From Dichetophora obliterata (Eukaryota; Arthropoda; Insecta; Diptera; Sciomyzidae), in contig OY986435.1 in assembly GCA_963920525.1 (NCBI GenBank), forward strand, positions 221,866,399-221,930,398: a stretch of 64,000 bases of DNA, written 5' to 3'. Of this stretch, positions 41,186 to 53,200 are shown one piece after another. The position numbers and the translations under genes were made by a program. Numbering within the stretch: the stretch's first letter is position 1; the number at the start of each line of letters is the position of its first letter. Below the pieces are notes generated by a model. It saw only the letters and a list, made by a program, of their open reading frames with translations, searched no databases and was not told the DNA's origin.

Positions 41186-43404
41186 AACGCACTGAATTCC
41201 AGCTTACGCTTACGACCGATCTGGATGGAGGTTGTCGAAAAAGAGAGAAACCAAGAGGCGGAAACCAAAACAATTGGCGCTCGGGAGGAGCCACAGCGGA
41301 ACCTGTGTTTAATAGACATTCCAATATAGGGATGTTAGTGGCAAAAATACATCGATGTGTTTGTTTGATTCTATGCATCGAAATGTACATCGATATTTTT
41401 CAATGCATCGGTGGGCATACATCGATGCATCGATTTGCATAGTATTTTTCAGATATTACTTCGCAACAAAATATGTTATTGCAAAATTGTACAAAATTTA
41501 AAATAATTTACTAGAACTGAGCTAACAATGTTTTTAACGGGCTATTGAATAAGGTCAAAAACTTATTTGTAAAACAATAGAAATCATAAAAATTTTAATT
41601 TTTGAATCATACAAAGCTCTTTTAATTTGTAGGTTTTTTAGAAAAACTCTTGATTGCAGGTCTGTCGTCCATTTCATTCGATTTTATATTGTCTCGATAT
41701 AACTTATGGAAAAAATATGGGAGATGATCATAAAAGAACCCTTAAAAATCTGAATTACTGAATGAAATTGCTTCATTTGTGGAACTTACTGCATTATTCT
41801 GTATCACGAAGCAGAGCAAGACACGAGAAGCACTACTTTTTCTATACAAAATTCTATTGCTTCTCGTTTCTTGTTTGTCCTTGGTGTGCATTTTCGTTAT
41901 ACAGAATAAAGCAGTTAATCTGTTTTAATATAGAATAAGATAAGTTGTTTTGTGGACTTTTCTTATGTGTTCCATTAGGTTTGACGAATTTCCGGCACTC
42001 TTAATATTTTTTTCTCAAAAATTACAATTCGATTTGTTTTCGCTGCGTTTCTCAAAAAATCTCTAAACCACACTTTTTGGTTTCATATCGATTTTTGGTC
42101 AAACTCACTTCTCTTTTTTTTTCACAATTGAAAAACTGAAACGTCGCATTATGGGGTATTTAATCAAGTTAAGCGGCCAAAATTAAATTTTATCAAATGT
42201 CGCTTTAAAAATAAACTATTTTCACATTGTCAAATAATGTAAGAATAACGGACACTAGTTATTTTTCATATTGCCTTAATCAAAAAATTTGTACAGTTCT
42301 CTTGAGTTGGTCATTTTTAGTTGAACTTTTGTTTAAGTTGCTAGTTGTTTAATTTTTTTTTAAACAAAGTATTTATGGATTCTACTGAAGCGGGTATGAA
42401 ATAATGTATGAATGGTGGTTTGGATAACATTTTAACTATATAAAATAAGTAATTGTATTTGTAAAAATGAGTATTTTGTGGATTTTTATAAAAAACGGTT
42501 TGGACATCCGAAGGGTTTTGTTATATGCGGCTGTCCGCAGCTGTACTTTTTTCTTCATTAACTTAACAAAAGAGGTGTTTACATTTTAAAAAAAATAAAA
42601 ATAAAAAATAATAATTCTTTACTTTTTAATGCTGAGTTTTTAAACATTTTCTAAATTAATTTTTATAATCCTAATAAAGTTTTAAACGCTTTTTTTATAT
42701 ATAATAATAATTGTATTACATGCAAAGATATTGGCTTGAGAATATCATAAAAAACTAAAAAAAAATTAAAAAAAAACATGTTTGATTACAATGCATTAAA
42801 AATATAATTTTAATTTTTAATTGAAAATTAAGTGGGTCATAAAAGATCCGAGATTGATAGAGGTTCAAAATAAGTAAAACAGGCATCCCTTAATACAATT
42901 TTCCCAATAAAATCAGTTTTATATCTACTTGAGGAAATGTAGAAGTGTATTATATGTGACCCATTGATCGGACAGTGTTAAGGATTTTAAAAAATCAGTA
43001 AACTAGCATAATTAAATACTATTTTTTCAACAAAACAATTTAAATGTTCACCTTAAAAAAGCTTAGGTGGGTCATACATGACCCAATGGTCGTACAGGGT
43101 TAAGGATATCAAAAATAAAAAGACATACACGATAAGAATCTTTTAAATCAATAAAATAATTTTGGCCATTTAAATCGATCAAATATCCCATAGTGCGTCG
43201 GTTCAATGTACTAGAGATGTCAGTTTTCAGAAAACATTGGTGCATCGATGCTTCGATGCATCGACTATTTATATATCGAGTGGATAATTTTCGATGCATC
43301 GATGCAAAACATCACTATTTTTGATGCATCGATGTTTTGCCTACATCCCTATTCCAATAGGAATGGTGTAAAAAGGGTAAGCATGAACTGAAATTCAGTG
43401 CGTT
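41186..43404. repeat. Outer small inverted-repeat element interrupted by a hAT-like insertion
   Basis: AACGCACTGAATTCCAGCTT at 41186 matches the complement of the segment ending at 43404 (AACGCACTGAATTTCAGTTC). Without the 2-kb insert and its duplicated octamer, the outer element would be only about 186 bp, a MITE into which a larger transposon landed. Confidence 0.55.
41327..43351. mobile_element. hAT-like element, non-autonomous, perfect 8-bp TSD (2,025 bp)
   Basis: The octamer TTCCAATA flanks both ends (41319-41326 and 43352-43359). The left end TAGGGATGTTAGTGGCAAAA and right-end complement TAGGGATGTAGGCAAAACAT are imperfect inverted repeats. CATCGATGCATCGA-type motifs cluster within 100 bp of both ends (41350-41440, 43230-43335). 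The centre is AT-rich with no transposase. It also holds two copies of a TGGGTCAT/ATGACCCA inverted motif with a CAGGGTTAAGG-like end (about 42950-42985 and 43070-43105), suggesting nested piggyBac-like debris. Confidence 0.8.
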
Positions 43405-43711
43405 AGCAATTTTCAGAATTTTTGCAAGGAATTCAATAAAGAGAAAAAGAGATATGTAAAACATAATGATAGTGACGCGAACATCACTGACATCACTGAC
43501 GATTATACATTTAAACTACTCAAATCATAAAAATATATTTTTCTTAAAAGACATATTTTCCTCATCTCATATAACACACTCTTGCAAATCCTCCCTATTT
43601 ATAAAGAAAAATCAAATAACCTCAAAAAAAAAAATTTTAAAAAATATTTACATTCCATAGTAACAACGGGCTATCGGGTTATCTGGAATAACGGGTATCA
43701 GCTAGTCTTAA

Positions 43712-43998
43712 CCCTGCTTTGATAACCTACGTCTGCGAGACATATGCTTTCTGAATTTTTTGCTCTCTCTCTCTCTCGTGAAATACTTTTGCTATAAATT
43801 ATTATTCTCATTTTTAAAATAACAAATTATAATAAAATGTGTTTGAATACCTAGGGAATATGTAATACAGTCATGTAAGTGCAAAACAAAAATTGTTTAA
43901 ATGCTATTAACATAGCATTAAGCCACGAAAACAATGACACGTCTTATAAACGTATGCTCATTTTTTGAGCGACTTCTAATAAGGTTATCAAAGCAGGG
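43712..43998. mobile_element. piggyBac-like MITE (287 bp, TTAA-flanked)
   Basis: TTAA at 43708-43711 and 43999-44002 flanks perfect 17-bp inverted ends CCCTGCTTTGATAACCT. Inside are a short CT run (about 43764-43780) and a subterminal inverted motif around CATATGC/GCATACG. CCC-initial termini and TTAA targets define piggyBac-type elements. Confidence 0.8.
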
Positions 43999-44047
43999 TT
44001 AAATAATATTAAATTTAATTTATTTGAATTTTTTTTCAATATTTGGT

Positions 44048-44155
44048 CACGTTACAATATCTTAAACACCTCCTCCCAATGCCGGTACTTATCGTAGCGC
44101 ATTTCAATACCCCTTCCCTCCCCCAAATTTGTAACTTTGATTATGAACGACCCCT
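44048..44155. repeat. C-rich dispersed repeat (longest copy)
   Basis: Contains both halves that occur separately at 30655-30740 and 31515-31575: GTTACAATATCTTAAACACC with a C-run, then TCGTAGCGCATTTCAATACC with a C-run and GTAAC. Confidence 0.5.
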
Positions 44156-44265
44156 AAACTATGTCGTACATTTTTACAATGCAATTTGTCAATATATTTT
44201 TTAATAACTTGAAAAAACATTTCTGCAAATAATTTACACATCTTCTAGAAGGTAAAGTGAGTCAA

Positions 44266-47200
44266 CTATTCCAGCATATTGGGTATCGCCCCTTTTTTCA
44301 CTTTGATATCTACTGTAAAACAAGTGGCAGCGTCACTGTTCTCATCGATCAGCGATACCTCAACCTTAACACCAATTTCCGGATAACTTGAATCAATGTA
44401 GAATTTAAAAATATATACAACATCCTCGGTGGCGTATATGGGACAACGGGCGCCATACATTAGATTACCACAAACTCTGGCCACATCTTCGGGCAGTTCA
44501 TAAGGCACAGTAATACCAAAAGTAGTGGCTCGTACCTTGGCGTTGAGTTGCTCTGCGATTGCAGTTTCTAATTGAAAAATGTAAAAGTGGAATATGTGCA
44601 TATTTTAATAAAGTTAGTTAGAAAATTATGAAATGCATCCAATTACTTACTGCCCACAAAGTGCACATACATCAAGAGTGTGGTACCCTTGACCACGTCA
44701 CAAGGCGGCTCTTTACAACCGATAACATTCACATCCAATGGCATCTGTAGACCATTTTTACCTAAAAATTAAATAATCAAAACTAAAATAAATAAGTAGG
44801 CAACACGATTGTTAAAATAATCAAAACTAAAATAAATAAGTAGGCAATTACTAGATAATCCCACATTAAGGCAATAGTTTTGATTTGACTTTATTTACTA
44901 AATTTAACTTTTTGTTGTTGACCAATTTTATCAAAAAAAGATTTGCGTAAGTGAAGCTTAGATTAAAAAATGGCCTAGTCAAAAAGAAATCTCAGTTATT
45001 AAAAAATGTTCTCATCGTTTTATTTAGTTATACAGTACAAGCAACCCTCTGTGGCTTCCATTATATCTGCATTTCAGTTTATAAATTTCTATATAAATTT
45101 TAGTCATAAAAAAACTTTTGACCATACGCTATTCTAATGTAAAAGCGTTTTCTTAACAAGAATTTGCCACGCAATTTTTTTAAAAATTAGTGCTGTTTAT
45201 TAGAGTTTGCCCTTGCCTAGATCGCTGCAATTTTCTCAAATTCAAATGCTGCAAGATTGTTAGCAATTTTATTAAGTTTATAATAAATTTAGAAATTATC
45301 CAAATTGGATCATCTTTATAACAGAAAAACGATTTTTTTTAAGCCGTCTTTTGGGAAAACATTTAGTTTTTTTAAATTTATTTGACTTCGTTTTCTACTT
45401 GTGTTTAATTACTTTAAAACATCAATTTACTTATCGTCCATGTTCATATGCGATTTTGTCTTAAATGCCCCTTGCCATCTGTTGCTTCGAAGAATGATCT
45501 TCGACTAATAGGGATTAGTCGAAGGAATATAATAGGAATAACTTCGTAATTTCTTCCATTACATTCGTAGTATTTACTAATGGCTTCGTACTATTTAGTA
45601 TTAGTTGAGCTTAAAAAATGTACAACCGAAATCTTTCAGCCTTATTTGTTGAACAAATATCGAATATAAGGAAATGTAAGCTAAAAAACTCTGGTTCAAA
45701 CCCCAGCTCAGATAGAATGTTTTGTTTTTCGTTATAAGTTAATGTAACAAATGCATTCGTACAATATACATCTGTTTTTGTACGAGTACTAATAAAATAT
45801 TTGTAAGATGTGCCAAACTACGCCCAATCTACGAATCCTATTCGTGACTGAAAACTATGAATAATATTCGTAGAATGGACGCAATTTTTAGTAATATTTA
45901 CACACAAAATTTTTTGAGTGTAAGAATACGTATTGAAAAGTTCCTGTGAAACAAGGGTAAATAAAATGATATCGTAACTTATTACTGCGACGAGTACAAC
46001 ATACTATTGAAAAATGCATGGTTTAGCTCAACTTTATTTATAAATATACCTTAAAAAAAAAGTATTTTTGAGTTCTCTTCAAAATATATGTGTCGACAAG
46101 GCATTGCAGCTAAAGTGTTATTTCAATGTTTCGAGAAATTTTGCTTTAAAGTTTTCGATCTCCATATAAGTTCTATGAAAGGCAACTTGCATTTTGTGTG
46201 ATAATTTTGGCTGGAATTACGCTGTAATCTCCTAATTTTGTGTGTGTACGGAACTATATTCGTGGAACACATCTGCATCATTAGCTCAACTTTGACTAAA
46301 TGCTACTTTAGCGGTTATTCCTTGTCGGCACAGATATACTCACATATATGTATAATGGAAATATCATCATATAAAATCAAAACAGCCGTAAGTTACAACG
46401 ACTTTTTTATTGGTTATTGATGCATCTTATCAAAATACATTTTCCTGCTAAATTTTACACTCCTACAACTAAAAACGACGTTTTTATTAAAAAAGTTATA
46501 AAATCTCTAAGTTTAAGCGCAACTTACAATTACAATTCAGAAAGTTTTTTGACTCTCCCGTAAAATTTTTTAATTGTAGCTTACTTTAATTTTGATTAAA
46601 TATGAAGATATTGAAAAAATGGTCACTGCCTAGGGGGGTCAAGCGCCTCCCTGCACCCCCCTGCATCCATGCCAATCCAAAAATTTTAAAATAATTTTTA
46701 CTAAATGAAAGGCGATTGCTTGATATTTTGAACAATCGTACTTGGTATATCCAAATAAATATAATGCTGTTTATTTTTACTTGTATGTTGTTGTGTAAGA
46801 AATCTTATGCTATATGAAATACAATAAATAAATAAATAAGTCATGAAGCTGAAACAAAAATCAATTAATTTGCTGTAGTAGTTAGACATTTTTCCACAAT
46901 TGTGGTAGATCTACCACTTTTTTCGACTTTTCTGGCTTCTACCACTTTCACGACCAACTATTTGCAATTTTCCCAACTAACCATTTTCTTTCTGTCAGAA
47001 TTTTTATCAATTATTTGTTTTACGTAATATCAGATACTTTTGAGGTCAATAACTCCATCGCTTGAACTTTATCATTTTAAGAAAAATATTTTTATGTTTT
47101 TTCATGGTTGTGCGTGCAACCGCTTATAGAAGTGAATTCAATACTCTTTTTGGAATATGAAGCTGTATGATAATGTTTTTTTTTTTAAATAATGTTTTGT

Positions 47201-50200
47201 TAAAGGTGATTTCAATCAATTTTTTAACTGAAAAAATTCTGCTGATTTGCTGCCTGTCTCGAGTTTCTTTACACTGCTTCTGCAATGTGAAGTAATTATT
47301 TGGCAAGTAATTATTTCTTTATATAGGCACTTTATGCGTGAATTTAATTTTCTTGATAACTACTTGTAGTATAAGCAATATATTTTAAAATTTTACATAA
47401 TATTAAATCTAACCCAAAATCATTCTGGCGCTTTATTAAATCTAAAAAAGGATCTTCAAACATTCCGACGTCGATGTTTTTTAATAATATTGTGTAGGAC
47501 AACGCTCAGTCTACTGCTGATCTGTTTGCAGATTTTTTCTGTCAAACTACGAGCCTCTTAATAATGTCGACACTGATTGCTCATATAATTTGTCACCTGA
47601 TATTGGTTTTGTTCTCTTTGTTTGACGGAACAGAATGTAATTAATGGAATCCTAAGGCCTTTTTCACACTTGGTCAACGCAATTCCAACACAACATCAAC
47701 GCAACAACGAAAAAGTTGAAAAGCAATGCAACTATAAGCCGAATGCTTTCAGATTTGCTTCAAAAGTCATGCAACATATAATAATTGTTATTATATAATA
47801 ACTCATGTTTTTCGACTTTTTGCACTAATTTAATATTTAACATTTGCTCATTCATCTTGCAAACTATTTCTTCTTCTTTTAGATTCTATTAAAAACTAAT
47901 TAATAAGCGTATTCACCTTGATTAATATAAAGCCTACTGCACTACAAATACTTGAATTCACAACACAAACAAACTGATGCAACACGTCACCGATGAAAAT
48001 TTCGGAAAGCCGCATTGCGTTGAACACATGGCAGAATTAGAGAAGGTATATGCATTTTGGAGAGGGAGACTGCCGCAACTGTCAAAACGAAGTTGACAGC
48101 TCATACAAAATCTGAAAACGATGAGAATGCGATAAGAAAGCGAAAATAGGCAAGAATAGCAAAATGCTTGAGTTTGAAAATTCTGGCTATGAGAAAGAGA
48201 GCGCAGTCTGAAATGCATATACCTTCTCTAATTCTGCCATGGTTGAACAGGTTGAGGACGTGTCGAGAACTTGTTGCGTGCAAGTTGCTTAATCTGAAGG
48301 TTCCGGTATAAGTGCACAGTCTAGCAACTTGAGTTGGAGTTGCGTTGACCAAGTGTGGAAAAGGCCTAAGGCTTAAAGCTTCATTTAAGTTGGATGCAGA
48401 TGGGATTTGCTCCCTTTTTCTAAAAAAATGTGCATACAGTGTTGCATATCCCTTAATGTTAATTTTTAACAACTCGTTAAGGCATGGCATTTTTATTGAT
48501 AGTTGGAAAGTTGCAGTTGTGACTCCTGTACACAAGTCTGGTTCCAAAAACAATATTTCTAACTATAGACCTATTTCAAAGCTTACAGCGATTTCTAAGT
48601 TGTTCGAATCGATTATTAAAGATAAACTTTTTTTCAGTAAAAATTTTATTTCTCTTTCTCAGCATGGTTTCATGCCTGGTCGTTCAACTGTTTTCAACCT
48701 GGTTATTTTCTCGGAATATTGCATTTCATCGTTTGTAGAGGGATGTCAGGTGAATGTAATTTACACGGACTTTTCAAAAGCGTTCAACAAAGTAAACCAT
48801 TATCTGTTAATAAAAAAACTAGAAAATATGGAATTTCAATTCAGTTTTCTTAGTTAGTTGAGGTCTTATTTATCAAATAGACAGTGTGTTGTAGCCTTTG
48901 ATAGTGTTAAATCATTTCCATTCGTGGTAACCTCAGGAGTTCCGCAAGGGAATATCCTTGGGCCACTACTTTTTATTCTTTTTATTAATGATGTTACATC
49001 TCCTTTTTTCACACAGTAATTGCTTGTTGTATGCTGATGATCTGAAGATTTTCCTTAAAGTGAAAAGTTCATCTGATAACGCACTTCTTCAAAGTGACAT
49101 TAATAAACTTCAAGATTGGTGCGTTAAAAATAATCTCTTTTTAAATCTTACCAAATGCGTTTTCATGTCGTTTTTAAAATCTGAAAATATCCATTTGTCT
49201 TCATATTATATTGCTAATACACCTTTGTTATCTTTTAATGAATTTAAGGACTTGGGTGTTGTTTTTGACCTTAAATTTTCGTTCATCCCCCACTTAGATT
49301 AAATTATTCCCAAGGCATATGCTATGCTTGCTTTTATTCGGCGTAATAGTTCTTGTTTTGGTGACCCTTATACTTTCAAGGTGTTGTTTACTAGCCTTGT
49401 TCGTTCAAGACTTGAATATGCTTCAGTCATTTGGGATCCATTTTATGAGACGCATAAGTTAAGACTAGAACGTGTCCAGAAAGCTTTTACCTTACCTTAC
49501 CTTACCTTACCTTACCTTACCTTACCTTGCCTTACCTTACCTTGCCTTACCTTACCTTACCTTACCTTACCTTACCTTACCTTACCTTACCTTACCTTAC
49601 CTTACCTTACCTTACCTTACCTTACCTTGCCTTACCTTGCCTTACCTTGCCTTACCTTACCTTACCTTACCTTACCTTGCCTTACCTTACCTTGCCTTAC
49701 CTTACCTTACCTTACCTTACCTTACCTTACCTTACCTTACCTTACCTTACCTTACCTTACCTTACCTTACCTTACCTTACCTTACCTTACCTTACCTTAC
49801 CTTACCTTACCTTACCTTACCTTACCTTACCTTACCTTACCTTACCTTACCTTACCTTACCTTACCTTACCTTACCTTACCTTACCTTACCTTACCTTAC
49901 CTTACCTTACCTTACCTTACCTTACCTTACCTAAGGTTTGTCTTACCAAAGGTTTGCCTTACGCTCCCTGTTTGAAGACTATTTACCACCGAATAGATCC
50001 CGGTGTTAACTTATTGGTATTAAAACTCTTGAGAGTAGAAGAAACATTCTCTCTTCTTTTTATACACGATATAATTTAATCGTAAGTAGGAGTAGGAGTA
50101 ACTTTAATGCTCCTACTAGGACACTCAGAAATGATGATCCTTTTTATTTGAATTTGGTTCGCACTAACTATGCTGCTAATGCTCCTATTTTTAAAGCTCT

Positions 50201-53200
50201 TTATTTTAAAGCACGAATGACGACCCATTTTTTGAAATATATGAACCGTTACAAACAAAATATGTGCAGACATACGTGATGATCAATCCTGGGCAAAAAC
50301 TGGATATCTGCATACTTCCAAAAATTGGCAGATAAAGTAAATTCCATATCGCTTTTTTACGATATTTTGAGTTTAGTCATTATTCCTTGTGACCACAGAT
50401 ATAGCAGTTTTGTTGTTTTGTAAGCGATAAAAAGGGGCGCGGCAAAATTATTTTCCTAAAACCATCTCGTACTCAAAACAAATTGACTGCCAAAATTTCA
50501 GTTAAATTTAGCTTAAGCCTGGCGCACTTTGCTTCACTCTACGCTGACCCCCCGAAAAGTGAGTTTAATTAAAGTTGGACAAGTCTATTTTTAGTGCTCT
50601 TGCCGAGAGTAACCATATGAACTGAATTAAAAAATTGTTGTCTAATACGACCCAAACCGTTGAAATAAAACGTTTTCATTGGTTTGTGGGCGGAAAAGGG
50701 GGCGTGGAATCCAGCTTTTAGTACAGTTGCAGACAGTAACCATACAAACTAAGCCAAAATTTTAGCTCAATCGACCCAGCAAATTTTAATGATTTCTCAA
50801 AAAGTGGAAGTGGCTACATAGCGATAACGCCCATTTTTAGTACAGTTGTTGAAAGAAACCATACAAAATTAAGTACCAAATACAAAATTAGTCTTATACG
50901 GCCAAAACTGATTGAAATATAGCATTTTTACTGATTTGTGGGCGGAAAAAGGGGGCGTGGAAACCAATTTTTCGTACATTTTCTGACAGTAACCATACAA
51001 ACCAAATTACCAAATTTAAGCCTTATACGATAAAAAAGTCCGAAATATAGTATTTTTATTTGATTTGTGGGCGGTAAAAGAAGGCGTGGAAACCCATTTT
51101 TAATACAGTTGATTACAGTAACCATACGAACTAAATTACCAAATTTATGTCTTATACGACTCAAACCGACTGAAATATTGCATTTTTATTGATTTTGTGG
51201 TAGTAAAAGGGGGGTGTGGCAACTCTTTTTATCAACCATCTCGTACCTGAAACAAATCGACTGCCGAAATTTCAGGTCAATCGGTCCAGTAGTTTTGGAG
51301 TCTATAGGCATCACACACACAGACACACATCGTTTTGCTTTTTATGTGTATAGATATTGATATGTGGGCGGTAAAAGTGGGCGTGAAAACATTTATATAT
51401 GTGACTGCCTCTTGGAGCACCTACACAGCAAGTTTTATTATAAAAATGTGTAAAACTTCAGAATTGCCATGATTTCGAAAAAGGGGGCATATATATATTG
51501 CGACCACGCTCATTTTTTGTACAGTTACCGACAGTAGCCATCAGAATAAAATTACTACATTTTAGTTTTTGCGATCATAACCGTGCGATATATACCATTC
51601 TTTTTGGTTTGTGGTCGATAGCGCAAATTTGGCTTGTATGGGAGGTATCACGCCCCCTTGTCCAATCATTACCAAAACTCACAGGAACACTCCCAAGATG
51701 TGGTTTCAGTTTCAATGAAAATTTCATAGAGATCGGTTTAGCGGTTTTGGAGTCTATACGTGGTAAAGCCACATATCTACATACCCCCACATACATACAT
51801 CCATTTTAATATATACTAGTATTTCCCCGCAGACGTTGTCCTGCCACAGACCGCCTTATTCCCATATTCGAAAATGTCAAGAAATGCTAAATATATTCAC
51901 CATTCTCAGTATATTTGCCGAAAGTAACGATATGAACTAAATTACTAAATTTTAGTCTAATACGATCAAAACCGTGCGAAATGTAGCATTTTTGTGTGTT
52001 TGTACGTGTAAAAAGGGGTGCAGCAAAATTATTTCCCTTAAATCATCTCGTTCTCAAAAAAAATCGGCTGCCAAAATTTCAGCTCAATTTAGCATAAACC
52101 TGGCGCGCTTTGCTTCACTCAACGCTGACTCCACGAAAAGTGAGTGTGACTAAAGTGGGACATGTCCATTTTTAGTGCACTTGCCGAGAGTAACCATATG
52201 AACTAAATTACAAAATTTTAGTCTAATATGACTAAAACTGTTGAAATAAAACATTTTCATTGGTTTGTGGGCTGTAAAAGGGGGCGTGAAAACCAATTTT
52301 TAGTACAGTTGCTGTACTGAATGTACACCAAACCATATAAACTAAGCCAAAATTTTAGCTTAATAGACCCAGTTGCCAATTTAAATGATTTCTTAAAAAG
52401 TGGGCGTGGATATATCACGATCACGCCTATTTTTAGTACAGCTGCCGAAAGTAACCATACGAACTCAATCACCAAATTTTAGTCTTATACACGGCCAAAA
52501 CCGACTGAAATAAAGCATTTTTTTTGGTTTGGGAGCGGAAAAAAGGGGCGTGGAAACCAATTTTCAGTAAAGTTGCCGACAATAATCATACAAACTATAT
52601 TACTAAATTTTAGTCTTATACGACCCATCTCCTATCTGAAACAAATTGACTGTCCTAATTTTAGATCAATCGGTCCAGTAGTTTTGGAGTCTATAGGCTT
52701 CACACAGACAGTGTTTTGCTTTTTATATATTAAGATAGATATGTGCCTTTAACTATTATATACTTTACTTTTTTTTTATTTTTTGTTCTTTAACCCTGGA
52801 TAACCAATGTTAGTCGTTTCGACTAACACTGCTCACTTTTTTGCTTACAACTTTTTTTCGCTCATCTGATCGTGTTCTCTATTCATATTGTAGTAACCAC
52901 AATAGTTGTTAAGCTGCCCGGATGTGTTTAGCTTTTTAATTGGATGTTGTGAATATTTTTATAAATGTAGTGTAGGTAGAAGCGACTAACATTGGCTTTA
53001 ACGTAACTTTTTATACCCCCACGCGTACTGCGTAAGGGGTATATTGTCACTCCGTTAGTAACGCTAATAAGGAGACGTGGTAGGTATAGAAAATTATATA
53101 TGTTTTTGATTAGCATTACCTCCTAAGTCGATTTAGCTATGCCCGTCTGTTCGTATGTCTGTTTGTCGACACCATTAGAGCCACAATTTGTAAGCTATCG

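Larger units (their letters stand above)
47395..50277 (+). pseudogene. Jockey/CR1-like LINE ORF2, interrupted by MITEs and a microsatellite
   Basis: The sequence starts within the linker between endonuclease and RT (PKSFWRFIKSKKGSSNIP near 47410). It is interrupted at 47656-48366 by a MITE and resumes in phase with LKASFKLDADGICSLF. The RT follows: VAVVTPVHKSGSKNNISNYR and FESIIKDKLF, then GFMPGRSTVFNLV and NVIYTDFSKAFNKV (catalytic motif with the usual D). Next come SGVPQGNILGPLLFILFIND and LLYADDLKIF (the YADD box, about 49025). After LERVQKAF (49480) a pentanucleotide array cuts the frame. The C-terminus ends DDPFYLNLVRTNYAANAP ... RYKQNMCRHT at 50277. Multiple stops make it inactive. The 5' end is truncated. 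Confidence 0.85.

Noticed and set aside
45690..45710. B-box-like GGTTCAAACCCC on the plus strand
   Set aside because: No A-box at the right distance and no stems; a chance match is likely.
49324..50079. Long plus-strand open frames of 135-251 codons rich in Leu-Pro-Tyr
   Set aside because: They are translations of the CCTTA microsatellite and flanking LINE debris in all three frames, not genes.
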